Shown piece by piece: positions 18,386-27,479 of a stretch of DNA of 64,000 nucleotides (the first letter of the stretch is position 1; each line of letters begins with the position of its first letter). Where the stretch lies: NCBI RefSeq assembly GCF_001598475.1, contig NZ_BCZA01000002.1, positions 248,001 to 312,000 on the forward strand, in the 5' to 3' direction. Source of the stretch: Pantoea agglomerans NBRC 102470. Lineage in GTDB: Bacteria; Pseudomonadota; Gammaproteobacteria; Enterobacterales; Enterobacteriaceae. Below the pieces are notes generated by a model. The model was not told the DNA's origin, did no database searches, and worked only from the letters and a program-made list of their open reading frames with translations. The position numbers were made by a program, and so were the translations under genes.

Positions 18386-19372
18386 TCAGACCGAAGGATG
18401 ATAAGCAAATAACGCCGGTGCGCCGCCCGTATGAATAAACAGCAGCGGACCTTCACGGCGGAAACGATTCTGGCTGACGCCATCCAGCAGTCCGGCCATC
18501 GCCTTGCCGGTGTAGACCGGGTCCAGCAGGATCCCTTCCAGCCGCGCCAGCAGTTTCACCGCAGCCATGCCTTCACCATTGGGTTCGCCGTAGCGCGGCG
18601 CAAAGTAGTCATCCCACAGGGTAATCGGTGCCTTAGCCTGCACTTCCAGCGTCTCCGCCAGCGACTGACGCAGCCGCTCCACCAGCGGCAACTGCGCCTC
18701 AACCTGGCGTGAAACGGTGACGCCCACCAGCTCGGCCTCCGGCAGCAGATGCTCCAGACCCACCGCCAGACCGGCATGGGTGCCGGCACTGCCCGAGGCC
18801 ACGACCACGGCGGCGAAATCGACCACGCCTTCGCTCTGATGAGCAATCTCCTGCGCGCACTCTACATAGCCTAGTGCACCCAGCGCATTTGAGCCGCCGA
18901 CCGGCACGATGTAAGGACGATAACCCTGGGCTTCCAGACGCGTGGCCTGTTCAGCCAGCTGTTCCGCAGGGTTATTCAGCGCATCCACCATGATCACTTC
19001 AGCGTCCATCAGATCCAGTAACAGACGGTTGCCGTTGCTCAGGTAGTTTTCTGCGTGGGTGCCAATCGGGTTTTCCAGCAATGCCACGCACTTCAGGCCA
19101 AGCCGGGCCGCGACTGCCGCCGTCTGACGCACATGATTGGACTGGATTGCGCCCGCGGTCAGCAGCACATCGGCGCCTTCACGCAGCGCGTCCGCCGCCA
19201 GAAATTCCAGCTTGCGCAGCTTATTGCCGCCCATCGCCACCGGCGTGAAATCATCGCGTTTAATGAAAATATCGCGACCCAGATAGTCAGAGAGCCGAGG
19301 CAGATGTTCTAACGGCGTGGGTGCGCCCAGCAGTTCAAGACGCGGGAATTGGTGTAACAGATGTAAAGACAA
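18386..19372 (-). CDS. dcyD: D-cysteine desulfhydrase DcyD
   Basis: This 328-residue PLP enzyme degrades D-cysteine to pyruvate, ammonia and sulfide. The PLP lysine lies in [12 protein letters not shown], and the cofactor-phosphate site reads [15 protein letters not shown]. The start is a TTG at 19372: GGAGG stands six bases before it, and the resulting N-terminus [12 protein letters not shown] aligns with E. coli PLHNLTRFPRLE. A longer frame also starting with TTG at 19396 has no ribosome site. It is followed by tcyJ in the same direction, so cystine uptake and cysteine degradation are likely co-regulated. Confidence 0.93.
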   Translation of the reverse strand: MSLHLLHQFPRLELLGAPTPLEHLPRLSDYLGRDIFIKRDDFTPVAMGGNKLRKLEFLAADALREGADVLLTAGAIQSNHVRQTAAVAARLGLKCVALLENPIGTHAENYLSNGNRLLLDLMDAEVIMVDALNNPAEQLAEQATRLEAQGYRPYIVPVGGSNALGALGYVECAQEIAHQSEGVVDFAAVVVASGSAGTHAGLAVGLEHLLPEAELVGVTVSRQVEAQLPLVERLRQSLAETLEVQAKAPITLWDDYFAPRYGEPNGEGMAAVKLLARLEGILLDPVYTGKAMAGLLDGVSQNRFRREGPLLFIHTGGAPALFAYHPSV

Positions 19373-19547
19373 TGCTGCCTCCGTTCGGGCATTCAATTTA
19401 TCCTTACAGTGTTGCAGAAGATGCGAAAAGGATCACCCTGATTCAGGTGTCAGCAGATGCGGTGAGACAGATGCGTAGTGAAAGTTGCAGGAGAAAGAAG
19501 CGCCGTGCTCCCCCTTCCCTTCTACCCGGCTGGCGGGCAAAAGGGGA

Positions 19548-19562
19548 ACGTGCCGCAGGCAC
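19548..19562. repeat. Small hairpin downstream of fliZ
   Basis: CGTGCC-GCA-GGCACG lies in a GC-rich segment between fliZ and dcyD. There is no T tract. It may stabilise the fliAZ message end, or it may be an intergenic palindrome. Confidence 0.4.
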
Positions 19563-19590
19563 GCGGAGGAGCAATCGGTGCAGATCAGGG

Positions 19591-20094
19591 TTAACCCTGC
19601 TGCCAGCCTAAGAACTGATCGTACTTGCGCAGCGCGATGCGGTAATTGTTATTACCGGCATCGGGCAGATCGCTTTCCAGACACTGATGCCAGCTATTTC
19701 CCTGAAGCCTGTCGGCCGGGAAATTTCTGGCTTTCAGCATCTCATCCAGACGACGCAGCCGCACCACATATTCACGAATCGTGCTGGGGCTCATCTCTGT
19801 CTGTTCAAACAGATACTGTTTAAACGCCATTATGTCGAAGTAATTAGGATGGGTATTACAAAAAATATCACTGCAAAAACGACAAAGCGCGGTCAGTTCG
19901 GGCTGAAGTTTCAGCCACAGCTGCTCATCAATCATCTGGTCCATCCGAGCGATGGCCTCTTTATTGATGATCTGGCCACGAAAAACGAGCGCCATTCGAT
20001 CTAATACCTTGCCACAGTGTGAACAGTTGCTCTGGCTGTGTTTATAGTCTTTAAGATAACGACTTAACGGTCTGGCCTTGGTCTTGGCTCCCAT
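19591..20094 (-). CDS. fliZ: Flagellar regulator FliZ
   Basis: This 167-residue regulator has the FliZ signature RPLSRYLKDYKHSQSNC near the start, paired cysteine motifs (CSHCGK and CRFC), and FEQTEMSPSTIREYVVRLRRLDEML, an integrase-like DNA-binding segment. In enterics FliZ antagonises RpoS-dependent promoters and boosts class 2 flagellar genes, favouring motility over curli. It lies 50 bases downstream of fliA on the same strand, as in other enterobacteria. It is slightly shorter at the C-terminus than the E. coli protein (about 183 residues). Confidence 0.93.
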   Translation of the reverse strand: MGAKTKARPLSRYLKDYKHSQSNCSHCGKVLDRMALVFRGQIINKEAIARMDQMIDEQLWLKLQPELTALCRFCSDIFCNTHPNYFDIMAFKQYLFEQTEMSPSTIREYVVRLRRLDEMLKARNFPADRLQGNSWHQCLESDLPDAGNNNYRIALRKYDQFLGWQQG

Positions 20095-20144
20095 TACTGA
20101 GTCCCCGGTTTTTTATAATTTTGAATCGCCAGGAACTGATACTG

Positions 20145-20867
20145 CTAGCGCGCTCCCGCAAGTCGGGCACGCAGGCGTTTAATCGCCTGACTGTGCAGCT
20201 GGCTGACACGGGATTCACCCACATCAAGCACCGCCCCAATCTCTTTCAGGTTCAGTTCTTCCTGGTAGTACAGTGTCAGCACCATCTTTTCACGATCGGG
20301 TAACGCTTCGATCGCTTCAATGACGCGCTCACGCAGACTCCCTTCAAGCAACTGATGAAGCGGATTAGCCTCTTCATGGCCTTCCGTCACCAGCTCCGCG
20401 CTGTCGCCGTGCTCTTCCCGATACTCGTCGTAGGAGAAAAGTTGACTGTTGTTGGTGTCCAGCAGGATCTGCCGGTACTCCTCCATGGAAACATTCAGCT
20501 GCTGCGCCACTTCCTGCTCAGAGGCAGAACGCCCCAGCGACTGTTCCACTCTGTGCATTGCTCCGGCCACCTCGCGTGCATTACGACGCACACTGCGCGG
20601 TGCCCAGTCCCGACTACGAAGCTCGTCGAGCATGGCGCCACGAATACGCTGCACGGCATAGGTGGTAAAGGCTGTACCCTGGAGCGCGTCATAACGCTCT
20701 ACGGCATTTAACAGCCCTATCCCACCCGCCTGCAGCAAGTCGTCAAGCTCAACACTGGCCGGCAGGCGAACCTGCAGACGCAACGCTTCATGGCGCACCA
20801 GCGGCACGTAGCGCTGCCAGAGCGAATGCTTGTCCATCACGCCTTCGGCGGTATAGAAATCGTTCAC
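20145..20867 (-). CDS. fliA: Flagellar sigma factor FliA (sigma-28)
   Basis: This 240-residue sigma factor directs class 3 flagellar and chemotaxis transcription. Region 2 (VELDDLLQAGGIGLLNAVERYD) and region 4 with its helix-turn-helix (LNLKEIGAVLDVGESRVSQLHSQAIKRL) are nearly identical to E. coli. The start is GTG, as in E. coli fliA, giving MNDFYTAEGVMDKHSLWQRY, with AGGGTAG upstream. It is followed by fliZ. A near-consensus sigma-28 promoter lies about 25 bases upstream, implying autoactivation. FlhDC control is expected but its sites were not resolved. Confidence 0.97.
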   Translation of the reverse strand: MNDFYTAEGVMDKHSLWQRYVPLVRHEALRLQVRLPASVELDDLLQAGGIGLLNAVERYDALQGTAFTTYAVQRIRGAMLDELRSRDWAPRSVRRNAREVAGAMHRVEQSLGRSASEQEVAQQLNVSMEEYRQILLDTNNSQLFSYDEYREEHGDSAELVTEGHEEANPLHQLLEGSLRERVIEAIEALPDREKMVLTLYYQEELNLKEIGAVLDVGESRVSQLHSQAIKRLRARLAGAR

Positions 20868-20891
20868 GTTGACTACCCTGCGTTAATGAAG

Positions 20892-20918
20892 TTATCGGCA
20901 TGATTATCCAATTCTGTA
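20892..20918 (-). promoter_or_regulatory. Sigma-28 promoter of fliA
   Basis: On the minus strand TACA, 15 bases, then GCCGATAA. This is 3/4 and 8/8 against the sigma-28 consensus TAAA-N15-GCCGATAA. Confidence 0.75.
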
Positions 20919-21011
20919 GCGTTTTCGATTGGCTGAATAGGCGGGGTAAAACGAGGCTATTTCATTTTTGTTACCTCAGAGTGCAGATCCTTCTGCACTC
21001 TTCAGCGGAGA

Positions 21012-21980
21012 TTAACGACGGGCGCGCAGCCGTTGCCGGGTGGCGGGCGGCACTGCCGCCCACAGGCTGCAGACGCGACCTTCCAGTTCCTGATACCAGG
21101 GCGCCAGATGCTGTTGCGCCTCTTCGCCAGGATGCACCAGAATCTCGCCCGATTCACCATCAATGCTAATCAGTCGGTTAATAAACAGCCGCTGCAAATC
21201 ACTGCGTAAAAACAGGCCGTTATCGATGCTGTTATCTGCCAGTACACCGTCATCCCCTTCCTGCGTGTCGATATGGCAGGCTTCCACCCATGGCCAGTTA
21301 TGCCGTTCGGTCAGCTCGGTGCCGGTCATCACACAGGCGCCGTAGCGGGCTTTGACACCGGCGCTGAATTCCGCCTGGCTGGCGCGCTGCAGCACCCGGG
21401 CTTTGACACGACGCCCGACCTCAGTTCCCGGCATCACCGCCGCCGGGACTTTGTGCTGTGGCGTACTCAGCACCACGATGAACTGAATGCGCTGCGACTG
21501 CGGAAAACAGGGATCCGCCTGTGGATTGAAAAGCTGCCAGTAAGCGTCTTCATCATCCTGATGCATCAGCACCAGTTTATAGCCGCGGCTGTTAAGCAGA
21601 TTCTGTGCCGTGGCGGATTGGGGATCGATCATCGCGAAGACCTGGCTGCTGCCCATCACTTTCCACAGGTTGTCGCGCTTCTCGCTATCGCTGCGACGGA
21701 AATAGAGGAAGGAGAGATTCTGCTTAAGGTAGTGCTCAAAGCGACGCAGGTAATTTTTACGTTCGTTGTCATGGGAGATGAACAGCAGATCCTCCAGCGG
21801 GCTGTTGCTCTCTTCCTGCGCGAACACCGCGCGGATTTTCAGCGTGCGCAGCCCGGTTGACGGACTCAGCAAGGCGCGCGCCGTCAGCTCTTTATCATCA
21901 GGGTATTGCAGAGCATAACGCCGGGCGATCTCTTCAAAGGTCAGCCGCTCACCCGGTAACAGGTCATAATTGAAGCGCAT
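21012..21980 (-). CDS. HNH-type endonuclease-like protein with altered motif
   Basis: This 322-residue protein has a C-terminal HNH-like region (about residues 208-270) of the restriction-linked HNH_2 type. The sequence runs YGACVMTG, then EACHID with His236, then SIDNGLFLRSDLQRLF with Asn254. The position where family members normally have the last His (as in DIHRLFD) is Gln263 here, so nuclease activity is doubtful. The N-terminal two-thirds has no recognised domain. The start at ATG 21980 has GGAG at proper spacing. It sits alone between fliA and fliB on the same strand, with no methylase partner nearby. It is probably accessory cargo, and its role is unknown. Confidence 0.7.
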   Translation of the reverse strand: MRFNYDLLPGERLTFEEIARRYALQYPDDKELTARALLSPSTGLRTLKIRAVFAQEESNSPLEDLLFISHDNERKNYLRRFEHYLKQNLSFLYFRRSDSEKRDNLWKVMGSSQVFAMIDPQSATAQNLLNSRGYKLVLMHQDDEDAYWQLFNPQADPCFPQSQRIQFIVVLSTPQHKVPAAVMPGTEVGRRVKARVLQRASQAEFSAGVKARYGACVMTGTELTERHNWPWVEACHIDTQEGDDGVLADNSIDNGLFLRSDLQRLFINRLISIDGESGEILVHPGEEAQQHLAPWYQELEGRVCSLWAAVPPATRQRLRARR

Positions 21981-22285
21981 AGACACTCCACAAAGTTAAA
22001 ATCAAAAATGATGTTGTTCTGTGAGGAGTTATCGGCAGTCTGGAGGGGAACTGTAACGGGCTGGGGGGATTGCCTGGGATTGAGAGACAGGCAGCCTGCA
22101 AGGTTGTGGTCAGGAAACCGGTTTGAAGGAAGCGGGTGTTAAATTGCGTTGCATTGCCTGGAGCTGCTGGCATAAAAATAAGCCAGCACACCAGCCGCAA
22201 TTCTTTCAGCGATTAGCTAATGCCCGCACCTGTCTATCAGGGAAAAACAGGCGATGCCGATGATGCGAAACTGCATCGCCTCAGA
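21981..22285. other. Intergenic region fliB to HNH gene
   Basis: About 300 bases containing the HNH gene upstream region and the fliB terminator at its right end. No gene is seen. Confidence 0.5.
22243..22281 (-). terminator. Terminator of fliB
   Basis: AGGCGATGC / GCATCGCCT stem with a long loop. On the minus strand GTTTTTCCC follows, directly after the fliB stop. Confidence 0.7.
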
Positions 22286-23488
22286 TCATTTAAGCAGATA
22301 AATCAGCGACAAATCGTCATTGACCTTGACCTTATCAATCTCGGCCAGAAACGCCATCACCGATTGTGGCGTATGTTTTGTTATTGAGTGGTAGCTGTAG
22401 ATGATATTAATAATATCCTCTTCACTGACGGTTCCGACTAACTCAACATTGGCCGCAATCAGTGATTTAAGCAGGAACCATTCTGCCGTCAGAAGATATA
22501 AGCTCAGTAACGGGCTGCGATTTTCGTTATTAGGGAAGAAATCATCATAAATGCGGTACTGAATATAGTTATTCATTATCCACGGCCGTTCAGCAAGCCA
22601 GGGCATAACCTGCTTCTGCCAGACGTTGTCCAGCCGGATCATTGGCTGACTGACGTCATCGGTTTTGGCCCCTTCGGCCTGAATGTAAATCAGCTTATTA
22701 ACGTAGTGATTCAGGGTAGGAAAGGCGCGCTTATCGGCCATGGTGCTGAACCAGCTTTGCAATCTCAACAGTAAAGACCATTGCAGGTTATAGTCAGGTT
22801 TAACCTGGTCAAGCTGTAGCCTGATTTCACCCTGTGTCAGGTTGTTGAGTACATCAGAAAAATGATGCTCCATCTGGACCAGCCAGTCTTCTTCAGGGCT
22901 TACTCTTTCCGCGCCCAGCAGAAAGCTGGCCAGCGCGTAAAACCCTTCATCAAGATGAATGCCGCTGAATTTAATGATGTTAAGACACATCAGATTCAGT
23001 AGTTTCTTTTGCTGATCGAGATCTTTAGCTTTATTGCCATAAGGTTGTTGCCTGATGCTCTCCCCGAACAGCATCGCGTCAGGTGAGGCTAATAATTGCC
23101 GGGTCGCCTCCGGACAGGAGAGCGCCAACGTTTTTTGCTGTTCATATTTAAAGGTGTTCGCCGCTCGGGGATAGGTCGCACAGGTGTTGCTCAGTGCGGC
23201 AGCACCCAGCCGGGAATGCACTTTGCACAGGCGATTTTCATCCATAAATGCACAGTTGCCAGAAGCATTAAGCTTCATAGTTCCCCAACTGGCAAAGCTT
23301 TTGCGGGTGGTGGTGATGTTTTCAACTGCCAGCGTTTTGATTTCAATCAGCGAGGATTTTAAATAGCGATTGACCGTGGGCTTATCCAGGTGGATATCCC
23401 AGCCCTTACAGCAGTGATCGCGACACTCACTACCAATACATTTGAAGGCGCTGACAAAGAGCGGTTCCACGACAGTAATATTTTTCAT
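22286..23488 (-). CDS. fliB: Flagellin lysine-N-methylase FliB
   Basis: FliB methylates surface lysines of flagellin in Salmonella and relatives. This copy has 400 residues. The cysteine-rich N-terminus (FKCIGSECRDHCCKGWDI, Cys17, 22, 26 and 27) and later cysteines (SGNCAFMDENRLCKVH, SNTCATYP, LSCPEA) form the expected metal-cluster-type site. The start has AGGT upstream. It sits directly downstream of fliC with the same orientation, as in Salmonella, so the flagellin encoded here is its likely substrate. E. coli K-12 lacks fliB. No lesion is seen. Confidence 0.92.
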   Translation of the reverse strand: MKNITVVEPLFVSAFKCIGSECRDHCCKGWDIHLDKPTVNRYLKSSLIEIKTLAVENITTTRKSFASWGTMKLNASGNCAFMDENRLCKVHSRLGAAALSNTCATYPRAANTFKYEQQKTLALSCPEATRQLLASPDAMLFGESIRQQPYGNKAKDLDQQKKLLNLMCLNIIKFSGIHLDEGFYALASFLLGAERVSPEEDWLVQMEHHFSDVLNNLTQGEIRLQLDQVKPDYNLQWSLLLRLQSWFSTMADKRAFPTLNHYVNKLIYIQAEGAKTDDVSQPMIRLDNVWQKQVMPWLAERPWIMNNYIQYRIYDDFFPNNENRSPLLSLYLLTAEWFLLKSLIAANVELVGTVSEEDIINIIYSYHSITKHTPQSVMAFLAEIDKVKVNDDLSLIYLLK

Positions 23489-23600
23489 TATTTACCTGCT
23501 CAACAAAGGCATTTAAAAAAGAGTCTTACTGTGAGGATAAAGGAACGCGGGGAGATTGATTGGCAGAGAAACAGGGCAAAAACAGGCTAATCGCAGGCAT

Positions 23601-23626
23601 AAAAAAACCCCGCCGAAGCGGGGTTT
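23601..23626 (-). terminator. Rho-independent terminator of fliC
   Basis: AAACCCCGC-TTCG-GCGGGGTTT with TTTTATG following on the minus strand. The UUCG tetraloop makes this a strong terminator. Confidence 0.92.
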
Positions 23627-23646
23627 GTCTTTTATAAGTTGGGTGA

Positions 23647-24846
23647 TTAGCCCTGCAGCAGAGACAGAACCTGCTGTGGAACCTGGTTAGCTTTAGCCAA
23701 CACTGAGTTACCAGCCTGCTGTACGATCTGCGCTTTAGACATGTTTGAAACTTCAGTTGCGTAGTCAGCATCCTGAATACGAGACTGTGCTGCAGACAGG
23801 TTAGTGGTGGTGTTGTTCAGGTTAGTCACGGCTGAGTTCAGACGGTTCTGAATCGCACCCAGTGAAGAACGGAACTTATCAACGCTGGCAATCGCTTCGT
23901 CCAGCTTTTTCAGTGGATCAGAAGTTGAACCTGAGGTCACGTTAGACAGGCTCATGTTAGCCGTATCCAGTGTGAACGCAGCGGTATCGCCACCAGCAGT
24001 CGTTACTGCAGCCTTCGCATCAACTGCAACGTAGAAGTCCTGGTTTGCACCGTTAGCAATGTCAAAACCGTTCGCTTTCAGGCTGTTGGTTTCTGCATCG
24101 CTGGCTGATTTCACGTTAACTTTAGCGAACAGGTTGCCGTTGTCATCTTTATACACTTTATCTGCAGTAACAGTGACGTTAGCGGCTGCAACACCCAGGC
24201 GAGTCGCCAGGCTATCAGCTGTGCCTTCAGCAACAGTGGCTTTAGATACGTTACTGGTAGAACCGTAAACGCTCTGGAAGTCAGCAGCTGCAGCAGCAGT
24301 AGGTGTACCCTGTGGACCATTCACGTTGAAAGTGTTCAGTTTCAGCGTAGAAGAGTCAATTTTCTTCAGGTCGATGGTGATAGTTTCGCCATCGTTAGCG
24401 CCAACCTGAATTTTCATTGAGCCATCTTTAGCCAGCACGTTCACGCCGTTGAACTGAGTCTGACCAGATACGCGGTCGATTTCGCTCAGACGGGATTTGA
24501 TTTCGTCCTGGATTGAAGATTTGTCAGAAGCTGAGTTGGTACCGCTGCTAGCCTGTACAGTCAGTTCACGAACACGCTGTAAGTTGTTGTTGATTTCTGA
24601 CAGTGCGCCTTCAGTAGTCTGCGCAGCAGAGATACCGTCGTTGGCGTTACGAGCAGCCTGAGTCAGGCCCTTGATGTTAGAGGTGAAACGGTTGGCAATT
24701 GCCTGACCAGCAGCGTCATCTTTCGCGCTGTTGATACGTAAACCAGAAGACAGACGCTCCATTGAAGTAGACAGAGCTGACTGGTTCTTGTTGATGTTGT
24801 TCTGAGTGATCAGCGAGAGGCTGTTGGTATTAATGACTTGGGCCAT
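23647..24846 (-). CDS. fliC: Flagellin FliC
   Basis: This is the filament subunit, 399 residues. The conserved D0/D1 ends are obvious: [20 protein letters not shown] at the N-terminus and an [24 protein letters not shown] C-terminal helix. The central D2/D3 part (about residues 175-300) is variable, rich in Ala, Thr, Asp and Lys, and shorter than in E. coli K-12. Lysines in that exposed part are candidate FliB targets. A sigma-28 promoter lies about 80 bases upstream and a strong terminator follows. Confidence 0.97.
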   Translation of the reverse strand: MAQVINTNSLSLITQNNINKNQSALSTSMERLSSGLRINSAKDDAAGQAIANRFTSNIKGLTQAARNANDGISAAQTTEGALSEINNNLQRVRELTVQASSGTNSASDKSSIQDEIKSRLSEIDRVSGQTQFNGVNVLAKDGSMKIQVGANDGETITIDLKKIDSSTLKLNTFNVNGPQGTPTAAAAADFQSVYGSTSNVSKATVAEGTADSLATRLGVAAANVTVTADKVYKDDNGNLFAKVNVKSASDAETNSLKANGFDIANGANQDFYVAVDAKAAVTTAGGDTAAFTLDTANMSLSNVTSGSTSDPLKKLDEAIASVDKFRSSLGAIQNRLNSAVTNLNNTTTNLSAAQSRIQDADYATEVSNMSKAQIVQQAGNSVLAKANQVPQQVLSLLQG

Positions 24847-24923
24847 GATGAATTTTCCTGTTAATCAAGTCTTTCGGTTAAGGTGTGGGCTTCAACCCGC
24901 CGGCTTCAGCGCCGTCAAAGTTG

Positions 24924-24950
24924 TTATCGTCTGCCGTTTAACAACCTTTA
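24924..24950 (-). promoter_or_regulatory. Sigma-28 promoter of fliC
   Basis: On the minus strand TAAA, 15 bases, GACGATAA. This is one mismatch from the consensus -10 GCCGATAA. Confidence 0.88.
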
Positions 24951-25113
24951 GAATTTTTTTAGTACCAGGCGAATTTTTCTGCTTCAACCTGTCACGTTTT
25001 AAGTTATCGCCACCCGCCCGAACTTCTTTAGGCTTAATTCATTAATTTTCTAGCCGCTGAATTACCCTTCTCTATAGTGCTTATTTACCTCATTACCCTA
25101 AGGCAAATAACCT

Positions 25114-25140
25114 TAAACTTTCCTTATTCAAGGCCGATAA
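25114..25140 (+). promoter_or_regulatory. Sigma-28 promoter of fliDST
   Basis: TAAA, 15 bases, GCCGATAA. An exact match to the sigma-28 consensus, 41 bases before the fliD start. Confidence 0.93.
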
Positions 25141-25181
25141 CCCAGGTATCAATTTTCTGTCGACCTTATAAAGGAATTAAT

Positions 25182-26594
25182 ATGGCTAGTATAAGCAACC
25201 TCGGTGTGGGTTCCGGCCTGCCACTCAGTACCATGCTTGACAGTTTGACCACCGCTGAAAAAGCTTCACTCAAACCTATTTCTACTCAGCAGACAGCTTA
25301 TACGGCCAAGCTCAGTGCTTACGCCACCCTGAAAAGTTCACTGACAACTTTCCAGGCTGCTAATACCAAGCTGAACAGTGCTGACCTGTTTACCGCTACG
25401 ACTGCGGCCAGTAGCTCCACAGCGTTCAGCGCGACCACTTCTGGCAGCACCGTGGCCGGTAAATATGCCATTAACGTCACGCAGCTGGCACAGGCGCAGG
25501 TACTGACCTCAGGAGTACAGAGTAGCAACACCGCCGCGCTGGGCGACAGCTCCGTGGCCAGCCGCAGCATCGCGATTACCTTAAAAGATGGCACCAGCAA
25601 AAGCATCACGCTCTCCAGCGATCAGACCTCGCTGACCGGCATGCGTGACGCCATCAACGGCGCCAATGCCGGCGTCACCGCCAGCATCATTAAGGTATCA
25701 GACGGCAGCTTCCGCCTCTCAATGAGCGCCAATAAAACCGGCAGCGACAATGCGGTGGCAACCATCGCCGTCACTGGTGACAGCACGCTACAGGGGATTG
25801 TGGGCTTTGACGCCAGCGCCAGCAGCAACGTGATGACCCAGAGCGTCGCTGCGCAGAATGCCAAACTGACGGTCAACAATGTTGCGATTGAAAACAGCAG
25901 CAATCAGATTAGCGATGCGCTGGAAGGGATTACCTTAAATCTGACCGCGCAGACGGTTGGCGATCAGACGCTGACGATTACCAAAGACACCTCAAAATCC
26001 TCCAGCGCCATCAGTGCCTGGGTGGATGCCTACAATACGTTGCTGGATCAGTTCAATACCCTGACCAAATTCACCAAAGTCGATACCAACAGCGATGCAC
26101 AGGACTCCAGTAATGGTGCCCTGCTGGGTGACAGTACGTTACGGACGATTGAGACGCAGCTGAAAAGCATGCTCACTAATTCGCAGAGCACATCTACCTT
26201 TAAATCACTGAGTCAGATTGGTGTCACCACCGATCCCACCACCGGTTCATTAAAACTGGATTCGACCAAGCTGAACAGCGCACTGGATAAAGATGCTGCA
26301 GGTGTGAAAGCGATGATCGTAGGTGACGGTAAAACCGGTATCGCCGCTAAAATCGACAGCAAGCTGACTGACTGGCTGGCTACTAAAGGGATTATTCAGT
26401 CCGCCACCGATGGCGTGAGTAAAACACTGAATAGGTTAACCACCCTCTATAACACCACCAGCGATCGCATTGATGCGGATATCGCACGCTATAAAACGCA
26501 ATTTACTCAGCTGGATATGGCCATCAGTAAACTCAACTCGACCAGCACCTATCTGACGCAGCAGTTCGACACGTCCGATTCGTCTAAAAAATAA
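25182..26594 (+). CDS. fliD: Flagellar filament cap FliD
   Basis: FliD forms the pentameric cap that folds flagellin at the filament tip (470 residues). The N-terminus MASISNLGVGSGLPLSTMLD and the C-terminal coiled segment (NTTSDRIDADIARYKTQFTQLD, ending in YLTQQFD) match the family. The ATG at 25182 has AAAGGA upstream and follows the sigma-28 promoter. The longer upstream frame would start inside the promoter. It is the first gene of fliDST-amyA. Confidence 0.95.
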   Translation: MASISNLGVGSGLPLSTMLDSLTTAEKASLKPISTQQTAYTAKLSAYATLKSSLTTFQAANTKLNSADLFTATTAASSSTAFSATTSGSTVAGKYAINVTQLAQAQVLTSGVQSSNTAALGDSSVASRSIAITLKDGTSKSITLSSDQTSLTGMRDAINGANAGVTASIIKVSDGSFRLSMSANKTGSDNAVATIAVTGDSTLQGIVGFDASASSNVMTQSVAAQNAKLTVNNVAIENSSNQISDALEGITLNLTAQTVGDQTLTITKDTSKSSSAISAWVDAYNTLLDQFNTLTKFTKVDTNSDAQDSSNGALLGDSTLRTIETQLKSMLTNSQSTSTFKSLSQIGVTTDPTTGSLKLDSTKLNSALDKDAAGVKAMIVGDGKTGIAAKIDSKLTDWLATKGIIQSATDGVSKTLNRLTTLYNTTSDRIDADIARYKTQFTQLDMAISKLNSTSTYLTQQFDTSDSSKK

Positions 26595-26605
26595 CAGGAG
26601 TGACC

Positions 26606-27013
26606 ATGTACAGCGCTACAGGCACCAAAGCCTATGCAAAAATTGGCGTAGAAAGCGCCGTGATGAGCGCCAGCCAGCAGCAGCTGGTTGTGATGCTGTT
26701 CGACGGTGCACTGAGCGCGTTAATCCGCGCTCGTCTGTTTATGCAGGATGGCAATATTGCAGGCAAAGGCAACTCGATCTCCAAAGCGATCAATATTATC
26801 GAAGCCGGCCTGAAAGAGGGCCTGACTGAAAACCGTGGTGATGAGCTGGCAGACAATCTGCTGGATCTTTACAACTACATGACGCGTCGCCTGTTGCATG
26901 CCAACCTGAACAATGATGTTGCAGCAGTCGAGGAGGTCGAAGGCCTGCTGCGCAACATTGCTGACGCGTGGAAAGAAGTGGTTCAACCTAACCTGATTCA
27001 GGACGCCGTTTAA
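26606..27013 (+). CDS. fliS: Flagellin chaperone FliS
   Basis: This 135-residue export chaperone binds the flagellin C-terminus in the cytosol. [23 protein letters not shown] at the start and [13 protein letters not shown] are typical. The start is ATG 26606, six bases after CAGGAG. Its stop overlaps the fliT start (taATG). Confidence 0.95.
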   Translation: MYSATGTKAYAKIGVESAVMSASQQQLVVMLFDGALSALIRARLFMQDGNIAGKGNSISKAINIIEAGLKEGLTENRGDELADNLLDLYNYMTRRLLHANLNNDVAAVEEVEGLLRNIADAWKEVVQPNLIQDAV

Positions 27014-27378
27014 TGACTACTGCACCGCATCTGATTACCGTTTACCAACAGTTACTCGATCTCAGCCAGGGAATGCTGCGTCATGCAGCACAAGGCGAAT
27101 GGGATGAATTGATCAGCAGGGAGATGGAGTATGTCAGTGCGGTGCAGAACTTAGCCCAATCGACAGAAGCCGTGTCGCCGTCGGCACAGACTCAGGAGCA
27201 GTTACGTCCGGTGCTGCGCCGTATTCTCGATAACGAATGTGAAGTGAAACGTCTGCTGCAGGCGCGGATGGATGAGCTGGCCTCACTGGTGGGTCAGAAT
27301 AGTCGCCAGAAATCGGTGATGTCCGCTTATAGCAATCAAGGCGGCGTTGTTATGGTGCCGCACGAAACCCTCTCCTGA
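27013..27378 (+). CDS. fliT: Flagellar chaperone/regulator FliT
   Basis: This 121-residue helical protein is the export chaperone for FliD and, in enterics, an inhibitor of FlhDC. The first gene-level evidence is position: it overlaps fliS by one base in the fliDST order. The sequence has the [12 protein letters not shown] start and an amphipathic C-terminal part as in the family. Confidence 0.88.
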   Translation: MTTAPHLITVYQQLLDLSQGMLRHAAQGEWDELISREMEYVSAVQNLAQSTEAVSPSAQTQEQLRPVLRRILDNECEVKRLLQARMDELASLVGQNSRQKSVMSAYSNQGGVVMVPHETLS

Positions 27379-27479
27379 TCCCCTGCTCTGTCACGCCGCC
27401 AGATTTATTTTTCTGCGCGGCGTCTCTTTTTTGCCGCTTACTCCATACTTGATTTTCATCATCCCCTGGAGTGCGGTAC

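Larger units (their letters stand above)
24847..25181. promoter_or_regulatory. fliC-fliD divergent control region
   Basis: This 335-base region holds two divergent sigma-28 promoters, each listed separately, and the leaders of fliC and fliD. No gene is seen. Confidence 0.7.
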
